From Paenibacillus fonticola DSM 21315 (lineage in GTDB: Bacteria > Bacillota > Bacilli > Paenibacillales > Paenibacillaceae), in contig NZ_KB907251.1 in the NCBI RefSeq assembly GCF_000381905.1, positions 124,001 to 188,000 of the forward strand: a DNA stretch of 64,000 nucleotides, read 5' to 3'. Positions 33,777 through 42,474 of the stretch are shown here, in pieces. Under the pieces are notes generated by a model that made no database searches, had not been told where the DNA came from, and was given only the letters and a program-made list of their open reading frames with translations. Every line of letters starts with the position of its first letter. Within the stretch, counting starts at the first letter, position 1. A program made the translations under genes and the position numbers.

Positions 33777-36106
33777 TGAAATTATTCAAAAAGTTGTTGA
33801 GGGATATTAAGCAATCAATCGGCCAATTTCTTGCCTTTGTGCTGGTTATTGCTGTAGGCGCATTTTTCTACACGGGGCTAGTTACGTTAAGCGATAATCT
33901 TAGCGCTTATTCGAAGGACTACTTTCAAGCGCATAATTTAAGCGATTTGAACGTCTACTACGACCGAATTTCCAAGCAGGATACGGCGGAGTTAGGCAGC
34001 ATCGAAGGGATAAACAAAATTGAAGGACGATACACCTTTGATGCGACGCAATCTTTTGACAATGCGAAAGCGGCCTTAAAGATCCATTCGATCCCTGCCA
34101 ACAATAGCATTAATACGCCTGCGATCATCGAGGGCAGCATTCCATCCCGCCAGGATCAAATCTTGCTGGATTCCCATTACGCTACGGAACATCAGTACAA
34201 AGTCGGGGATCAAATACGGTTAAACGTCAATGATCAGAATGTGGCATTCACCATTAGCGGTTTGGGCGAGAATGTGGAATATGCGAAGAAGAACGAAATC
34301 CAGAACCATAAGACGTCTGGATTCGCATATGTGGCTGAAGCGGGAGTTCCTCGAATCGCCGGCAGCCTTTTCTATAATGAATTGTTGGTCGATGCGGAAG
34401 AAGGGTACGATGTAAACCAGTTAAGCCAAAACATTGAAACACAATCCAAGAATCTTTCCTATGTAAGCCAAATCAGCAAAGAGCGGACGTTCAGTTATTC
34501 GCAGCTTCAGCAAACGGTCCATAACAATAAATTGATGAGCAAGGTTATTCCGTTGGTTCTTTTTATGATCGAAGCGATCATTCTCTTCCTTACGATGGCT
34601 CGGATCATCGATTCGCAAAGGAATCAAGTAGGTATTATGAAGGCGTTAGGAGTGAAGAACAGCAGCATCATGCTCCATTACATGGGATTTCCGGTGCTTG
34701 TCGGCATCATAGGCTCCATTCTTGGCGGCGTCGTTTCGGCGATCCTATTCGTTCCCATGATTGAGGCGTCGAATGCCAGATCCTACTCGCTGCCGGGCAT
34801 TACCTTCACCCTATCCTCCTTCTCGGTCATTCCGCCTATCCTGTTCTCGAGCGCATTCGGCATGCTGGCTTGTTACCTGAGCGGCGCAGGCATTTTGCGA
34901 GAACGCGCAGCGCAGGCCATGAGGCCTAAACCGCCGAAGAAGATGAAGAGTCTGCTCATTGAACGGTTTCCGGGAATCTGGGGAAGCATTTCCTATAGCT
35001 ATAAGCTTATTTTGAGAAACATCTTTCTTAATAAGCACAAGGCGCTAGCGAGCTCCGTTGGCGTTGTGGTGAGCACGGTGTTATTGATTACGGCTTTCGG
35101 GACTCAAACGTCCTTGCAAAGGGTGGCTGACCAGATCGAAGAGGTAAATACCTATGATCTGAAGGTCGAATATGCGAGGGAAGCAGAGCTTCAGAAGGTA
35201 CAGCAGCAGTTGCCCGCCGGGATTGAAAGCAGCTATCATCTATCGGCCTTTCCCGTGGAATTCGTGAGAGGTGATGACCATGAGAACGCCACGTTGATCG
35301 TTACGGAGAAGGACAACACGCTCATTCAATTTTTCGATGAGAACGACAAGCCGATGACACTTATGGACAGCGGCGTGCTGGTGCCCAAATCGTATGCGGA
35401 TCACTATAAGATTGCGGTAGGGGATACGATCCGAATCCAATTCACCGATCCGTCGTTTGCGAATAAAGCGGCCGAAATGAAGGTTGCGCAAATATCCAAT
35501 CAGTATTCGAATCCGGCATTCTATTGCACGGCAGCGTATCTCCATAGCTTTGGCATCGACTACAACCCAACCTCGCTTCTAGTGAAAGCCAGCAGTGCAG
35601 CAGACCTTACTAACGTCCGCCAGTTCTTCGAACAAGAAAATCAGGTAGATACCATCGCGGACAAGGATGATTTGAAAGAATCCGCACAATATATTCTGAA
35701 GCAAAACAGTTTTATCTTCATCATGTTTATCATTAGTGCCGTCATTCTTTCGTTTGGTGCCATCTACACGATATCCTCCATCAATATTTATGAAAGGAAT
35801 CGCGAGCTGGCTACGCTTAAGGTGTTGGGTTATCAAAAAAGCAAAATAAATCGGCTGATCTTCTTTGAGAACATGATACTCACCACCTTTGCCGTCATTA
35901 TAGCACTGCCAATTAGCGGCTACATGTATTCCATTATTATAAAGGCGTTGTCGAGTACCCATCAGCAAATCCCAGATCAAATCAATATGTTCGTTATGCT
36001 CATATCCGTCATTCTTGCCTTCCTGCTTACCACGCTCTCTAACTTGCTGCTTAGGCGAAAGGTGTCCCGAATCAATATGATTGAATCGTTAAAAAGTGTG
36101 GAATAA
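33776..36106 (+). CDS. FtsX-type ABC transporter permease
   Basis: This 776-residue permease starts KLLRDIKQSIGQFLAFVLVIAVGAFFYTGLVTLSDN. It contains two FtsX-like membrane blocks (about residues 255-385 and 640-776) and two extracytoplasmic regions (about 40-250 and 445-635). The ATG at 33776 shares a base with the ATPase stop; earlier GTG codons at 33770 and 33773 are less likely. A fragment very similar to its bases 35159-35399 recurs as a pseudogene piece at 40724. A terminator follows at 36260. Confidence 0.9.
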   Translation: MKLFKKLLRDIKQSIGQFLAFVLVIAVGAFFYTGLVTLSDNLSAYSKDYFQAHNLSDLNVYYDRISKQDTAELGSIEGINKIEGRYTFDATQSFDNAKAALKIHSIPANNSINTPAIIEGSIPSRQDQILLDSHYATEHQYKVGDQIRLNVNDQNVAFTISGLGENVEYAKKNEIQNHKTSGFAYVAEAGVPRIAGSLFYNELLVDAEEGYDVNQLSQNIETQSKNLSYVSQISKERTFSYSQLQQTVHNNKLMSKVIPLVLFMIEAIILFLTMARIIDSQRNQVGIMKALGVKNSSIMLHYMGFPVLVGIIGSILGGVVSAILFVPMIEASNARSYSLPGITFTLSSFSVIPPILFSSAFGMLACYLSGAGILRERAAQAMRPKPPKKMKSLLIERFPGIWGSISYSYKLILRNIFLNKHKALASSVGVVVSTVLLITAFGTQTSLQRVADQIEEVNTYDLKVEYAREAELQKVQQQLPAGIESSYHLSAFPVEFVRGDDHENATLIVTEKDNTLIQFFDENDKPMTLMDSGVLVPKSYADHYKIAVGDTIRIQFTDPSFANKAAEMKVAQISNQYSNPAFYCTAAYLHSFGIDYNPTSLLVKASSAADLTNVRQFFEQENQVDTIADKDDLKESAQYILKQNSFIFIMFIISAVILSFGAIYTISSINIYERNRELATLKVLGYQKSKINRLIFFENMILTTFAVIIALPISGYMYSIIIKALSSTHQQIPDQINMFVMLISVILAFLLTTLSNLLLRRKVSRINMIESLKSVE

Positions 36107-36408
36107 ATTACTAATTCCCTGCTTTGGTAGCACAAAAGATGATGGTCGAGGCTGTGGCAAAAATTCAATGCTTGCGGTTAAGGAATCGCAGGTGTTGGAG
36201 CAGGTGCTGAATGAGCTGCACGGAAAACCCATAGTATCGTTCATAACCTCAAGCAATGCAAAGGCGCCCAATCGGGTGCCTTTTTACATGTATCCTGCAT
36301 TATTTAGCAATCCTCTAAAAGTTTATTTTGAGTTTAGATTAGTAGAATATGATGAAAGCCGTAGAAACGAGACTTATGTATCGATAATAGAAAACCAAGG
36401 AGGAAAAA
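36107..36408. other. Gap containing a terminator and the MMPL leader
   Basis: No real gene was recognised. The first part is open in a frame that looks unlike any known protein and runs on into the MMPL gene region. A good terminator at 36260-36285 ends the FtsX operon. The final AT-rich 100 bases should contain the promoter of the MMPL gene, but no clear consensus was seen. Confidence 0.5.
36260..36285 (+). terminator. Terminator after the MacB/FtsX operon
   Basis: AAAGGCGCCC at 36260-36269 pairs with GGGTGCCTTT at 36274-36283 (one wobble), followed by further T. It separates this operon from the MMPL gene. Confidence 0.85.
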
Positions 36409-38514
36409 ATGAAGTCACTTTTGACATCAATTACAGATGGGGTTACGACAAAAAGAGGTATGTGGATTACACTTGTGGTTTGGCTTGTTCTCATGATTGG
36501 TTTAAGTGCCGGACCCCAATTAAGCAACTATAAGGTGACGAATTTCCAATCATTGCCAAACAATGCGCCATCCATCATTGCGAATGAAAAGCTGGAGCAG
36601 TACTTTCCGAATGATCAAGGGACACCTGGCATTCTCGTGTTTCATAATGAAGATGGCGAAGTAAATCTTACGGCAGTAACCGAAATTATGAATGCGATTA
36701 TATCGGCAGATGTGGCAGGCGTTGACCAAATCGTAGATATTGCCAAATTGCCGCCTCAAGCGACCGCTGCATTCATGTCTGAGGATAAATCTACGATGAT
36801 TATTCCTATGACCCTAGACCCGGCTGCCGACAGCCGTCAGATTGGCGAAACGATCGATGCTGTCGCAAAGATCGGAAACGAAGCCGCGCAAGGATTTACA
36901 GACACCACATTTCGAATAACGGGTCCTGCAGGTATTGCTGGGGATACGTTAAAGCTATTTGAACGGGCGGACATCGTGTTGCTGCTGGCGACAATCGGGA
37001 TTATTTTATTGCTTCTAATCGTGATTTACCGATCCCCATTGTTGGCCCTCATTCCCTTATTGGCGACAGCGATTGTCTACCAAGTTACAAATCAGATCAT
37101 TGCCTTGATGGGCGCAGGCGGGTTGGAAATTAATAACTCGACAACCTCGATTATGAGTATCCTTCTGTTCGCGGCAGTTATTGATTACTCCTTGTTCGTC
37201 TTCTCGCGCTTCCGGGAGGAGCTGAATCATTACGAAAGCAAGTACGATGCCATGAAGCATGCCATGCGTGCTACAGGCATGCCGGTATTCCTTGCTGGCG
37301 GTACAATATTTGCGGCAATGCTTGTTCTATTCTTCGCAAGCTTCCGGGATTACCAGAATTTCGCACCTATTTTCGGTACCACCATGCTTATCATTATGAT
37401 AGCATCGATCACGCTGGTACCTGCCTTGTTTACACTGTTTGGGCGTAAAGCATTTTGGCCTAGAGTGCCTAAGTTCGGCAAAACCGGAGAAATCAAACAT
37501 GGTTTCTGGGGTGCAGTAGCTAAATTTGTTGTGAATAAGCCAGGATTATCGGGTGGACTAGTTGCGATTATGATGGTCGTTACTGCACTTAATGTGTTTA
37601 ACTTGAATTATGAGTTCGATATGGTCAAATCCTTTCCGAAAGATTTACCTTCTCGCGAAGGATATGAGATTGTGGAAACCAGGTTTAATAAGGGGGAGCT
37701 AGCACCTACTTCGATCTTGGTTGAAAGTGATCAGGCTCTGTCGGAAGAACAAATCGAGGCGCTTCGTACGAGATTGCTTGACGAAGACAATGTTGCGTCG
37801 GTTAGGTTAACCAGTGTATCGGAGGATAAGACAGCACTAAAATACAGCATGACGCTTGACCTTAATCCTTATTCGGTAGAAGCCATAGATATGCTCAAAG
37901 ATCTCCGCAATCGCAGTGAGGAGATGCTGGTCGATGCAGGGGGAACTGGAGAGATTCATTATGGCGGTATCACACCGAAGCTGGTGGATGAGCGTGAGGT
38001 AAATAACCGCGATATATGGCTGATTGTTGTCCTTGAGACGGTACTCATTCTTGGCTTGCTGTTCGTTTTGACCAAATCGATCCGAATGTCTACTTACATG
38101 ATGGCTACGATTCTGGTTTCATTCGTATCTGCATTAGGACTTGGTCTCTTCCTTGTTGATGCCTTCTTTGGTTATGATGCGATAAGTACGCGTGTCCCTG
38201 TGTATTCCTTTATTTTCCTGGTAGCGCTAGGCATTGATTATAACATTATTCTGGTCTCCCGATTCTTAGAGGAACGTAAATCCCGCAAGGTGAAGGAAGC
38301 GTTAGAGATTGCCATTCGCAACACGGGTGGTGTCATCTCTTCGGCCGGTATAATACTAGCAGCCACGTTCGCAGCGCTAATGACGATGCCTATTGCTGAT
38401 TTGTTTGTTTTTGGATTCATTGTTGCGATCGGTATTCTGATGGATACATTCTTAGTCCGCGGAATACTATTGCCAGCTGTTATCTTATTCTTTGAGAAGG
38501 ATAAGGGTAAGTAA
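36409..38514 (+). CDS. MMPL/RND superfamily transporter (YdfJ-like)
   Basis: This 701-residue membrane transporter has two similar halves, each with one helix, a large outside loop and five to six helices. Marks include DYSLFVFSRFREE in the first half and the matching GIDYNIILVSRFLEER in the second, the proton-relay region of MMPL proteins. AAGGAGG precedes the ATG. It lies just before an OmpR-type two-component system, separated by a strong terminator. It is likely a proton-driven exporter of lipids or drugs. Confidence 0.92.
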   Translation: MKSLLTSITDGVTTKRGMWITLVVWLVLMIGLSAGPQLSNYKVTNFQSLPNNAPSIIANEKLEQYFPNDQGTPGILVFHNEDGEVNLTAVTEIMNAIISADVAGVDQIVDIAKLPPQATAAFMSEDKSTMIIPMTLDPAADSRQIGETIDAVAKIGNEAAQGFTDTTFRITGPAGIAGDTLKLFERADIVLLLATIGIILLLLIVIYRSPLLALIPLLATAIVYQVTNQIIALMGAGGLEINNSTTSIMSILLFAAVIDYSLFVFSRFREELNHYESKYDAMKHAMRATGMPVFLAGGTIFAAMLVLFFASFRDYQNFAPIFGTTMLIIMIASITLVPALFTLFGRKAFWPRVPKFGKTGEIKHGFWGAVAKFVVNKPGLSGGLVAIMMVVTALNVFNLNYEFDMVKSFPKDLPSREGYEIVETRFNKGELAPTSILVESDQALSEEQIEALRTRLLDEDNVASVRLTSVSEDKTALKYSMTLDLNPYSVEAIDMLKDLRNRSEEMLVDAGGTGEIHYGGITPKLVDEREVNNRDIWLIVVLETVLILGLLFVLTKSIRMSTYMMATILVSFVSALGLGLFLVDAFFGYDAISTRVPVYSFIFLVALGIDYNIILVSRFLEERKSRKVKEALEIAIRNTGGVISSAGIILAATFAALMTMPIADLFVFGFIVAIGILMDTFLVRGILLPAVILFFEKDKGK

Positions 38515-38520
38515 TTTGAA

Positions 38521-38557
38521 AAATGCAGAGACTATTTTTACGGTCTCTGCATTTTTT
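38521..38557 (+). terminator. Strong terminator between the MMPL gene and the response regulator
   Basis: AAATGCAGAGAC (38521-38532) is perfectly complementary to GTCTCTGCATTT (38543-38554) and a T-run follows. It lies only 20 bases before the start of the response-regulator gene. Confidence 0.92.
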
Positions 38558-38576
38558 GGCTAAGGAGGAACTCCGG

Positions 38577-39251
38577 ATGAAGATCATTGTGGTTGATGAC
38601 GATAAAAACATTTTACAGCTTGTTAGTATTCATCTCACACGTGAAGGATACCGAGTGTTAAACGCGAGCAACGCATCAGAAGCCTTGGATATGCTGGAGA
38701 ATGAAGTGCCTGACCTAGCGGTGGTTGACGTGATGATGCCCGGAATGGACGGAATTGAATTAACGAAAATCTTAAGCAAAGACTACGGCATTCCAGTTCT
38801 ACTTCTAACCGCGAAAGGCGAATTGGAGGACAAGACAAAAGGATTCCTGGCGGGATCGGAAGATTATGTGGTGAAGCCGTTCGAGCCGAAGGAGCTGCTG
38901 TTCCGCATCGCTGTTATCCTAAGGAGATTTGAAAAAGAGTATCAGTCGGTTATTCAGGTAGGTAATGTGACCATTAGTCGTCAAACCTATGAAGTATCGA
39001 CAGGTGAGCGTACTCTTGTGATGCCGTTGAAAGAATTTGAGCTGTTAGCCTTGCTGGCTAGCCGTCCGAATCACATCATGGAACGGAGCATGATCATGGA
39101 GAAAATATGGGGACATGATTATGAGGGGGATGATTATACCTTAAATACCCATATCAAGCGACTTCGCGAGCGTTTAACGCAATTGGGTGCAAACGTTGAA
39201 ATTAGTACGACCCGCGGCGTTGGCTATCGATTAGAGGTTCAGCATTCGTGA
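38577..39251 (+). CDS. OmpR/PhoB family response regulator
   Basis: This 224-residue regulator has a receiver with acidic residues Asp7-Asp9, phospho-acceptor Asp51 in VVDVMMPG and a Lys in YVVKPF, followed by a winged-helix effector domain (DDYTLNTHIKRLRERL). The ATG at 38577 is preferred because AAGGAGG lies just upstream; the frame opens earlier at 38523 inside the terminator. It overlaps the histidine-kinase gene by 4 bases. Likely targets are the neighbouring MMPL or ABC exporters. Confidence 0.93.
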   Translation: MKIIVVDDDKNILQLVSIHLTREGYRVLNASNASEALDMLENEVPDLAVVDVMMPGMDGIELTKILSKDYGIPVLLLTAKGELEDKTKGFLAGSEDYVVKPFEPKELLFRIAVILRRFEKEYQSVIQVGNVTISRQTYEVSTGERTLVMPLKEFELLALLASRPNHIMERSMIMEKIWGHDYEGDDYTLNTHIKRLRERLTQLGANVEISTTRGVGYRLEVQHS

Positions 39252-40642
39252 AGACCCTGTATCGGCAATTTACCCTGATCACTGTGCTCATTATGTTATT
39301 TAGTACAGTTGTCTCTTTCTTTTTGACAAATACGTACTATCTCTTGGCCACTAAAGAATTAAGCGATAGGGAAAATATCCAGATAGCGCAGCAAATTACA
39401 CAGTACATTGAATCTACCCCAAATGTAGATTTGGATCATTATTTAAAAACGCTTGGTCAGGTGGGGTATCAGTTATATGTGACTAGCGATTCGGGGTATT
39501 CTAGGTTTATTGGGAGTGAGTTTAAAGTCAAAACGTTGCCGGAAGCTGTGAAATCATCTGTATTTAGCGGGAAGATTTATAACGGAATGGAAAGCTTTCC
39601 GAATCAGACCTTCATGAGCGGAAGGTTTGCCAATGAACTGCAAAATACAGTGGGCGTGCCATTTCGCTATCAAGGTGAACATTATGGATTATTTTTACGG
39701 CCGCATATTGATATTCTTGTTGATGAACTTCACATTATTTTCGCGATAATAATTATATCCATGGCATTGATTAGTCTTCTAGCCATGCTTGTTACTGCCA
39801 AACAGATTATTCGGCCTATCGCGCAGCTTACGGAAGCCACTAAACAGATTTCGCTGGAGAAGTACGATCATTTGCTAACGGTTAATCGAAAAGATGAGAT
39901 CGGACAGCTTGCCGAGAGCTTCAATCAAATGACGAAGCAACTGCAGGTGAATGATCAGTCCAGGAAAGAATTCATTAGCAATGTGTCGCATGATTTTCAA
40001 TCGCCGCTTCTTAATATTCAAGGCTACGCGGATCTATTGAAATCCCAGTCCACAACCGAGGAAGAGAGAGTAACGTTCACATCTATTATTGAGGCGGAAG
40101 CGAAACGCCTGTCGATTTTGACGAAACAGCTATTGCTTCTTACCTCATTAGATCAGTCGAACTATATATTGGAACGTTCATTCTTCTCGTTAGACCAACA
40201 GCTCAAAAGCATGTCGCAAAAATATTTATGGCGCATCGAGGAAATGGGCATCGAGCTTTATTATAAAACGACACCTGTCTATTTCTACGGAGATAAGAGC
40301 CTATTGGAGACGGTATGGGATAACTTATTAACCAATGCCCTGAAGTACAATAAACCTCATGGTTCCATTCAAATTGAGATGAAGGACTCCGATCACTCTG
40401 TTACCATTCAGTTCAAGGACACCGGGATAGGGATACAGGAAAGTGAGCTTAACCATTTGTTCGAACGTTTCTACCGGGAAGATTCCTCCAGAAGCAAGGA
40501 AGGTACAGGACTTGGATTGACCATCGTCAAACAAATCGTCGAATTACACGGTGGAAGCATTCATGTTTCAAGTAAGATCGGGGAAGGAACCTGTTTTACT
40601 ATTACATTGCCCAAAAAGAATTCTCGCCTAAGCAACCAATGA
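39248..40642 (+). CDS. Two-component sensor histidine kinase
   Basis: This 464-residue kinase has two membrane helices (about residues 8-28 and 160-185) around an outside sensor domain, a HAMP linker (RPIAQLTEATKQISLEKYDH), and a HisKA site with the phosphate-accepting His in FISNVSHDFQSPL. The ATPase domain carries the N box NLLTNALKYN, DTGIGI, and GTGLGLTIVKQI. The GTG at 39248 overlaps the regulator stop. With the OmpR-type regulator it forms a full envelope-sensing pair. Confidence 0.93.
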   Translation: MKTLYRQFTLITVLIMLFSTVVSFFLTNTYYLLATKELSDRENIQIAQQITQYIESTPNVDLDHYLKTLGQVGYQLYVTSDSGYSRFIGSEFKVKTLPEAVKSSVFSGKIYNGMESFPNQTFMSGRFANELQNTVGVPFRYQGEHYGLFLRPHIDILVDELHIIFAIIIISMALISLLAMLVTAKQIIRPIAQLTEATKQISLEKYDHLLTVNRKDEIGQLAESFNQMTKQLQVNDQSRKEFISNVSHDFQSPLLNIQGYADLLKSQSTTEEERVTFTSIIEAEAKRLSILTKQLLLLTSLDQSNYILERSFFSLDQQLKSMSQKYLWRIEEMGIELYYKTTPVYFYGDKSLLETVWDNLLTNALKYNKPHGSIQIEMKDSDHSVTIQFKDTGIGIQESELNHLFERFYREDSSRSKEGTGLGLTIVKQIVELHGGSIHVSSKIGEGTCFTITLPKKNSRLSNQ

Positions 40643-40654
40643 TCTTGGCAAAGC

Positions 40655-40873
40655 CGCTACTATGTCTCGCGGATAGAGAAGCTAGTGTTGATGAAGCTGT
40701 ACCATGAGTTTTGGTTGGAGTTTTTGAAGGTCGAATATGCGATAGGCGATGATCATGAAAACGCCACATTGATCGTTACGGAGCCGGACAACGCTCTCAT
40801 TTAATTTTTCGGCGAGAACGACAATCCGGTGACGCTTATGGACAGCGGCGTGCTGGTACCCAAATCGTATGCT
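40655..40873 (+). pseudogene. Chimeric scrap: sigma-factor tail joined to an FtsX-permease fragment
   Basis: One frame reads [18 protein letters not shown] (40658-40711), very like the end of SigK, and continues in frame into LKVEYA, GDDHENATLIVTEPDNALI and NPVTLMDSGVLVPKSYA (40724-40873), which match residues of the FtsX permease encoded at 35159-35399. The FtsX part lacks about 30 residues compared with the parent and has a stop (TAA at 40802) where the parent has CAA. There is no start or ribosome site. It is clearly non-functional. Confidence 0.8.
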
Positions 40874-40883
40874 GGTTGGTGTA

Positions 40884-40917
40884 AAAGAGGCTGTTCCAAA
40901 AATGGAACAGCCTCTTT
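40884..40917 (-). terminator. Terminator of the MocR-type regulator gene
   Basis: AAAGAGGCTGTTCCA (40884-40898) is a perfect complement of TGGAACAGCCTCTTT (40903-40917), with loop AAAA. It overlaps the stop codon of the minus-strand gene. Confidence 0.88.
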
Positions 40918-42325
40918 ATCGTGCTTGTATACCCCAAGCTTTTCCCAATTTTGCGAATCCTGCCTGAATATCTTCCTCCGACAAGCCGCCAAACCCGACC
41001 AAGACGGTAGAAGTCATCGCATCCTTTGCATTTAGCCAATAAACCGAGGTCGGATAAACATTAACCCCTTCTCGGCGAGCGGCTGAAATTAGTTGGCTTT
41101 CGCTCATTTCATTCCTCACTTTTAACAATAGATGGAGGCCTGAGCCTTGTCCGATAATCTCAGCGCCTTGTCCAAAGGTTGAGTGGATACAATGTAATAA
41201 AATCTCATACTTCCTTTGATATACAGAACGCATTTTGCGAATGTGGCTTGCAAAATCTTGTGATTCCATGAACAACTGCAGTGTCATTTGCAGGATAGGA
41301 GATGAGAGCTGGTTATAGCTATGCTTTTTTTGCCTAAAATGCTGCATCAAATGGTGCGGCAGGACCAGGTAGCTGATTCTGAAATGAGGCGTCAGAACTC
41401 TCGAAAAAGTCCCTAGGTAAATGACCTTCTCATGCTCATCGAGACTTTGTAGTGACGGAAGGGGCCGGTTGTTATAACGAAATTCTCCGTCATAATCGTT
41501 TTCTATAATATAACCATCCTGTTTCTTGCTCCATTGAAGCAATTCCATTCGTTTTTCCTTGGACAAAGTCATCCCGAAAGGAAACTGATGCGACGGGGTG
41601 ACATAAACCGCCTGTGCACGGCTTGCATATAAATCGTCAATGCTGATGCCGTCCTTCTCAAGCGTAAGCGGGCAAAAAGAGATGGATGGAAATTGATTAA
41701 AAATGTCCTGTACGCCTACATTAACCGCTTCCTCTGTGCCTACAATGGCTACTTCATCCTTCAGCAGTTGAAATAATAGACCTAGTGAATGATAGGTGCC
41801 GGCACCGACAATAATTTGATCCGGCGTACAACGAACGCCGCGCAATTGATGCAAATACGAGGCAATTTCGCTTCTTAACCCAGGTTCTCCCTGTAAATCT
41901 CCATATTGAAGCAACTGAAGATTTTCAGGTGTTACGCACGAGCTGTTTAATCTGTTCCATTTTTTATAAGGAAAATGAATGAGGTCTACCTTGTCATAAT
42001 GAAAATCCAAAACGTTGGTTTGGGGTGCATTTTTTAAAAAGGATAATTCTGTTCTAGGTGTTAAGGTCAAATGTTCTTGAAATGGAATGACGTAAAAGCC
42101 GCTTCGGGGCTTGCTCGTGATATACCCTTCTGCAAGCAGCAGTTCGTAGCAATCAGCAACAGGCGTTCTGCTTATTTCTAAAGAAGCAGACAGCTGTCTA
42201 ACCGATGGCAGCCTTGTGCCCTCTTGAATTCGTCCAGATACAATTTCATCGCGTATATATTGATATAGCTGGATGTATAGAGGTTCTTTCGAATTTTCCT
42301 CCAATATAGGCATCAATTGAATCAC
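40916..42325 (-). CDS. MocR/PdxR-type regulator with altered PLP site (Lys to Arg)
   Basis: This 469-residue protein fuses an N-terminal GntR winged helix (EPLYIQLYQYIRDEIVSGRIQEGTRLPSVRQLSASLEISRTPV) to a fold-type I aminotransferase domain. The sequence YLGTFSRVLTPHFRISYLVLP has Arg309 where MocR proteins normally carry the lysine that binds PLP (FSK). The rest of the domain, including NDYDGEFRY, looks normal. The GTG at 42325 follows AAAGGAG. It is divergent from an aminotransferase gene, a typical MocR arrangement. Confidence 0.88.
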   Translation of the reverse strand: MIQLMPILEENSKEPLYIQLYQYIRDEIVSGRIQEGTRLPSVRQLSASLEISRTPVADCYELLLAEGYITSKPRSGFYVIPFQEHLTLTPRTELSFLKNAPQTNVLDFHYDKVDLIHFPYKKWNRLNSSCVTPENLQLLQYGDLQGEPGLRSEIASYLHQLRGVRCTPDQIIVGAGTYHSLGLLFQLLKDEVAIVGTEEAVNVGVQDIFNQFPSISFCPLTLEKDGISIDDLYASRAQAVYVTPSHQFPFGMTLSKEKRMELLQWSKKQDGYIIENDYDGEFRYNNRPLPSLQSLDEHEKVIYLGTFSRVLTPHFRISYLVLPHHLMQHFRQKKHSYNQLSSPILQMTLQLFMESQDFASHIRKMRSVYQRKYEILLHCIHSTFGQGAEIIGQGSGLHLLLKVRNEMSESQLISAARREGVNVYPTSVYWLNAKDAMTSTVLVGFGGLSEEDIQAGFAKLGKAWGIQAR

Positions 42326-42349
42326 AGGGCTGACTCCTTTTACATTAAA

Positions 42350-42377
42350 CTGACATCTAAAAATAACAGGATCTGAC
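42350..42377. promoter_or_regulatory. Direct repeats in the MocR/aminotransferase divergent region
   Basis: CTGAC occurs at 42350-42354 and 42373-42377, each followed by an AT-rich stretch, with a further copy at 42330 that overlaps the regulator's ribosome site. MocR regulators often bind direct repeats in the divergent region. Function here is inferred. Confidence 0.35.
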
Positions 42378-42474
42378 TATTTAACCTGGTTCCGTATCCA
42401 TATATTGTTATCATAATCTCTCTTAAAAGTGATGTACATAGTTATAGCTTTTATCGAAAATGAGGAGTGGGAAA

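Noticed and set aside
36096..36533. Possible 145-residue protein overlapping the MMPL start
   Set aside because: It crosses a strong terminator and overlaps the conserved start of the MMPL gene in another frame; no family was recognised.
40655..40873. Functional small gene
   Set aside because: There is no ribosome site or start, an in-frame stop is present and the two halves derive from unrelated genes.
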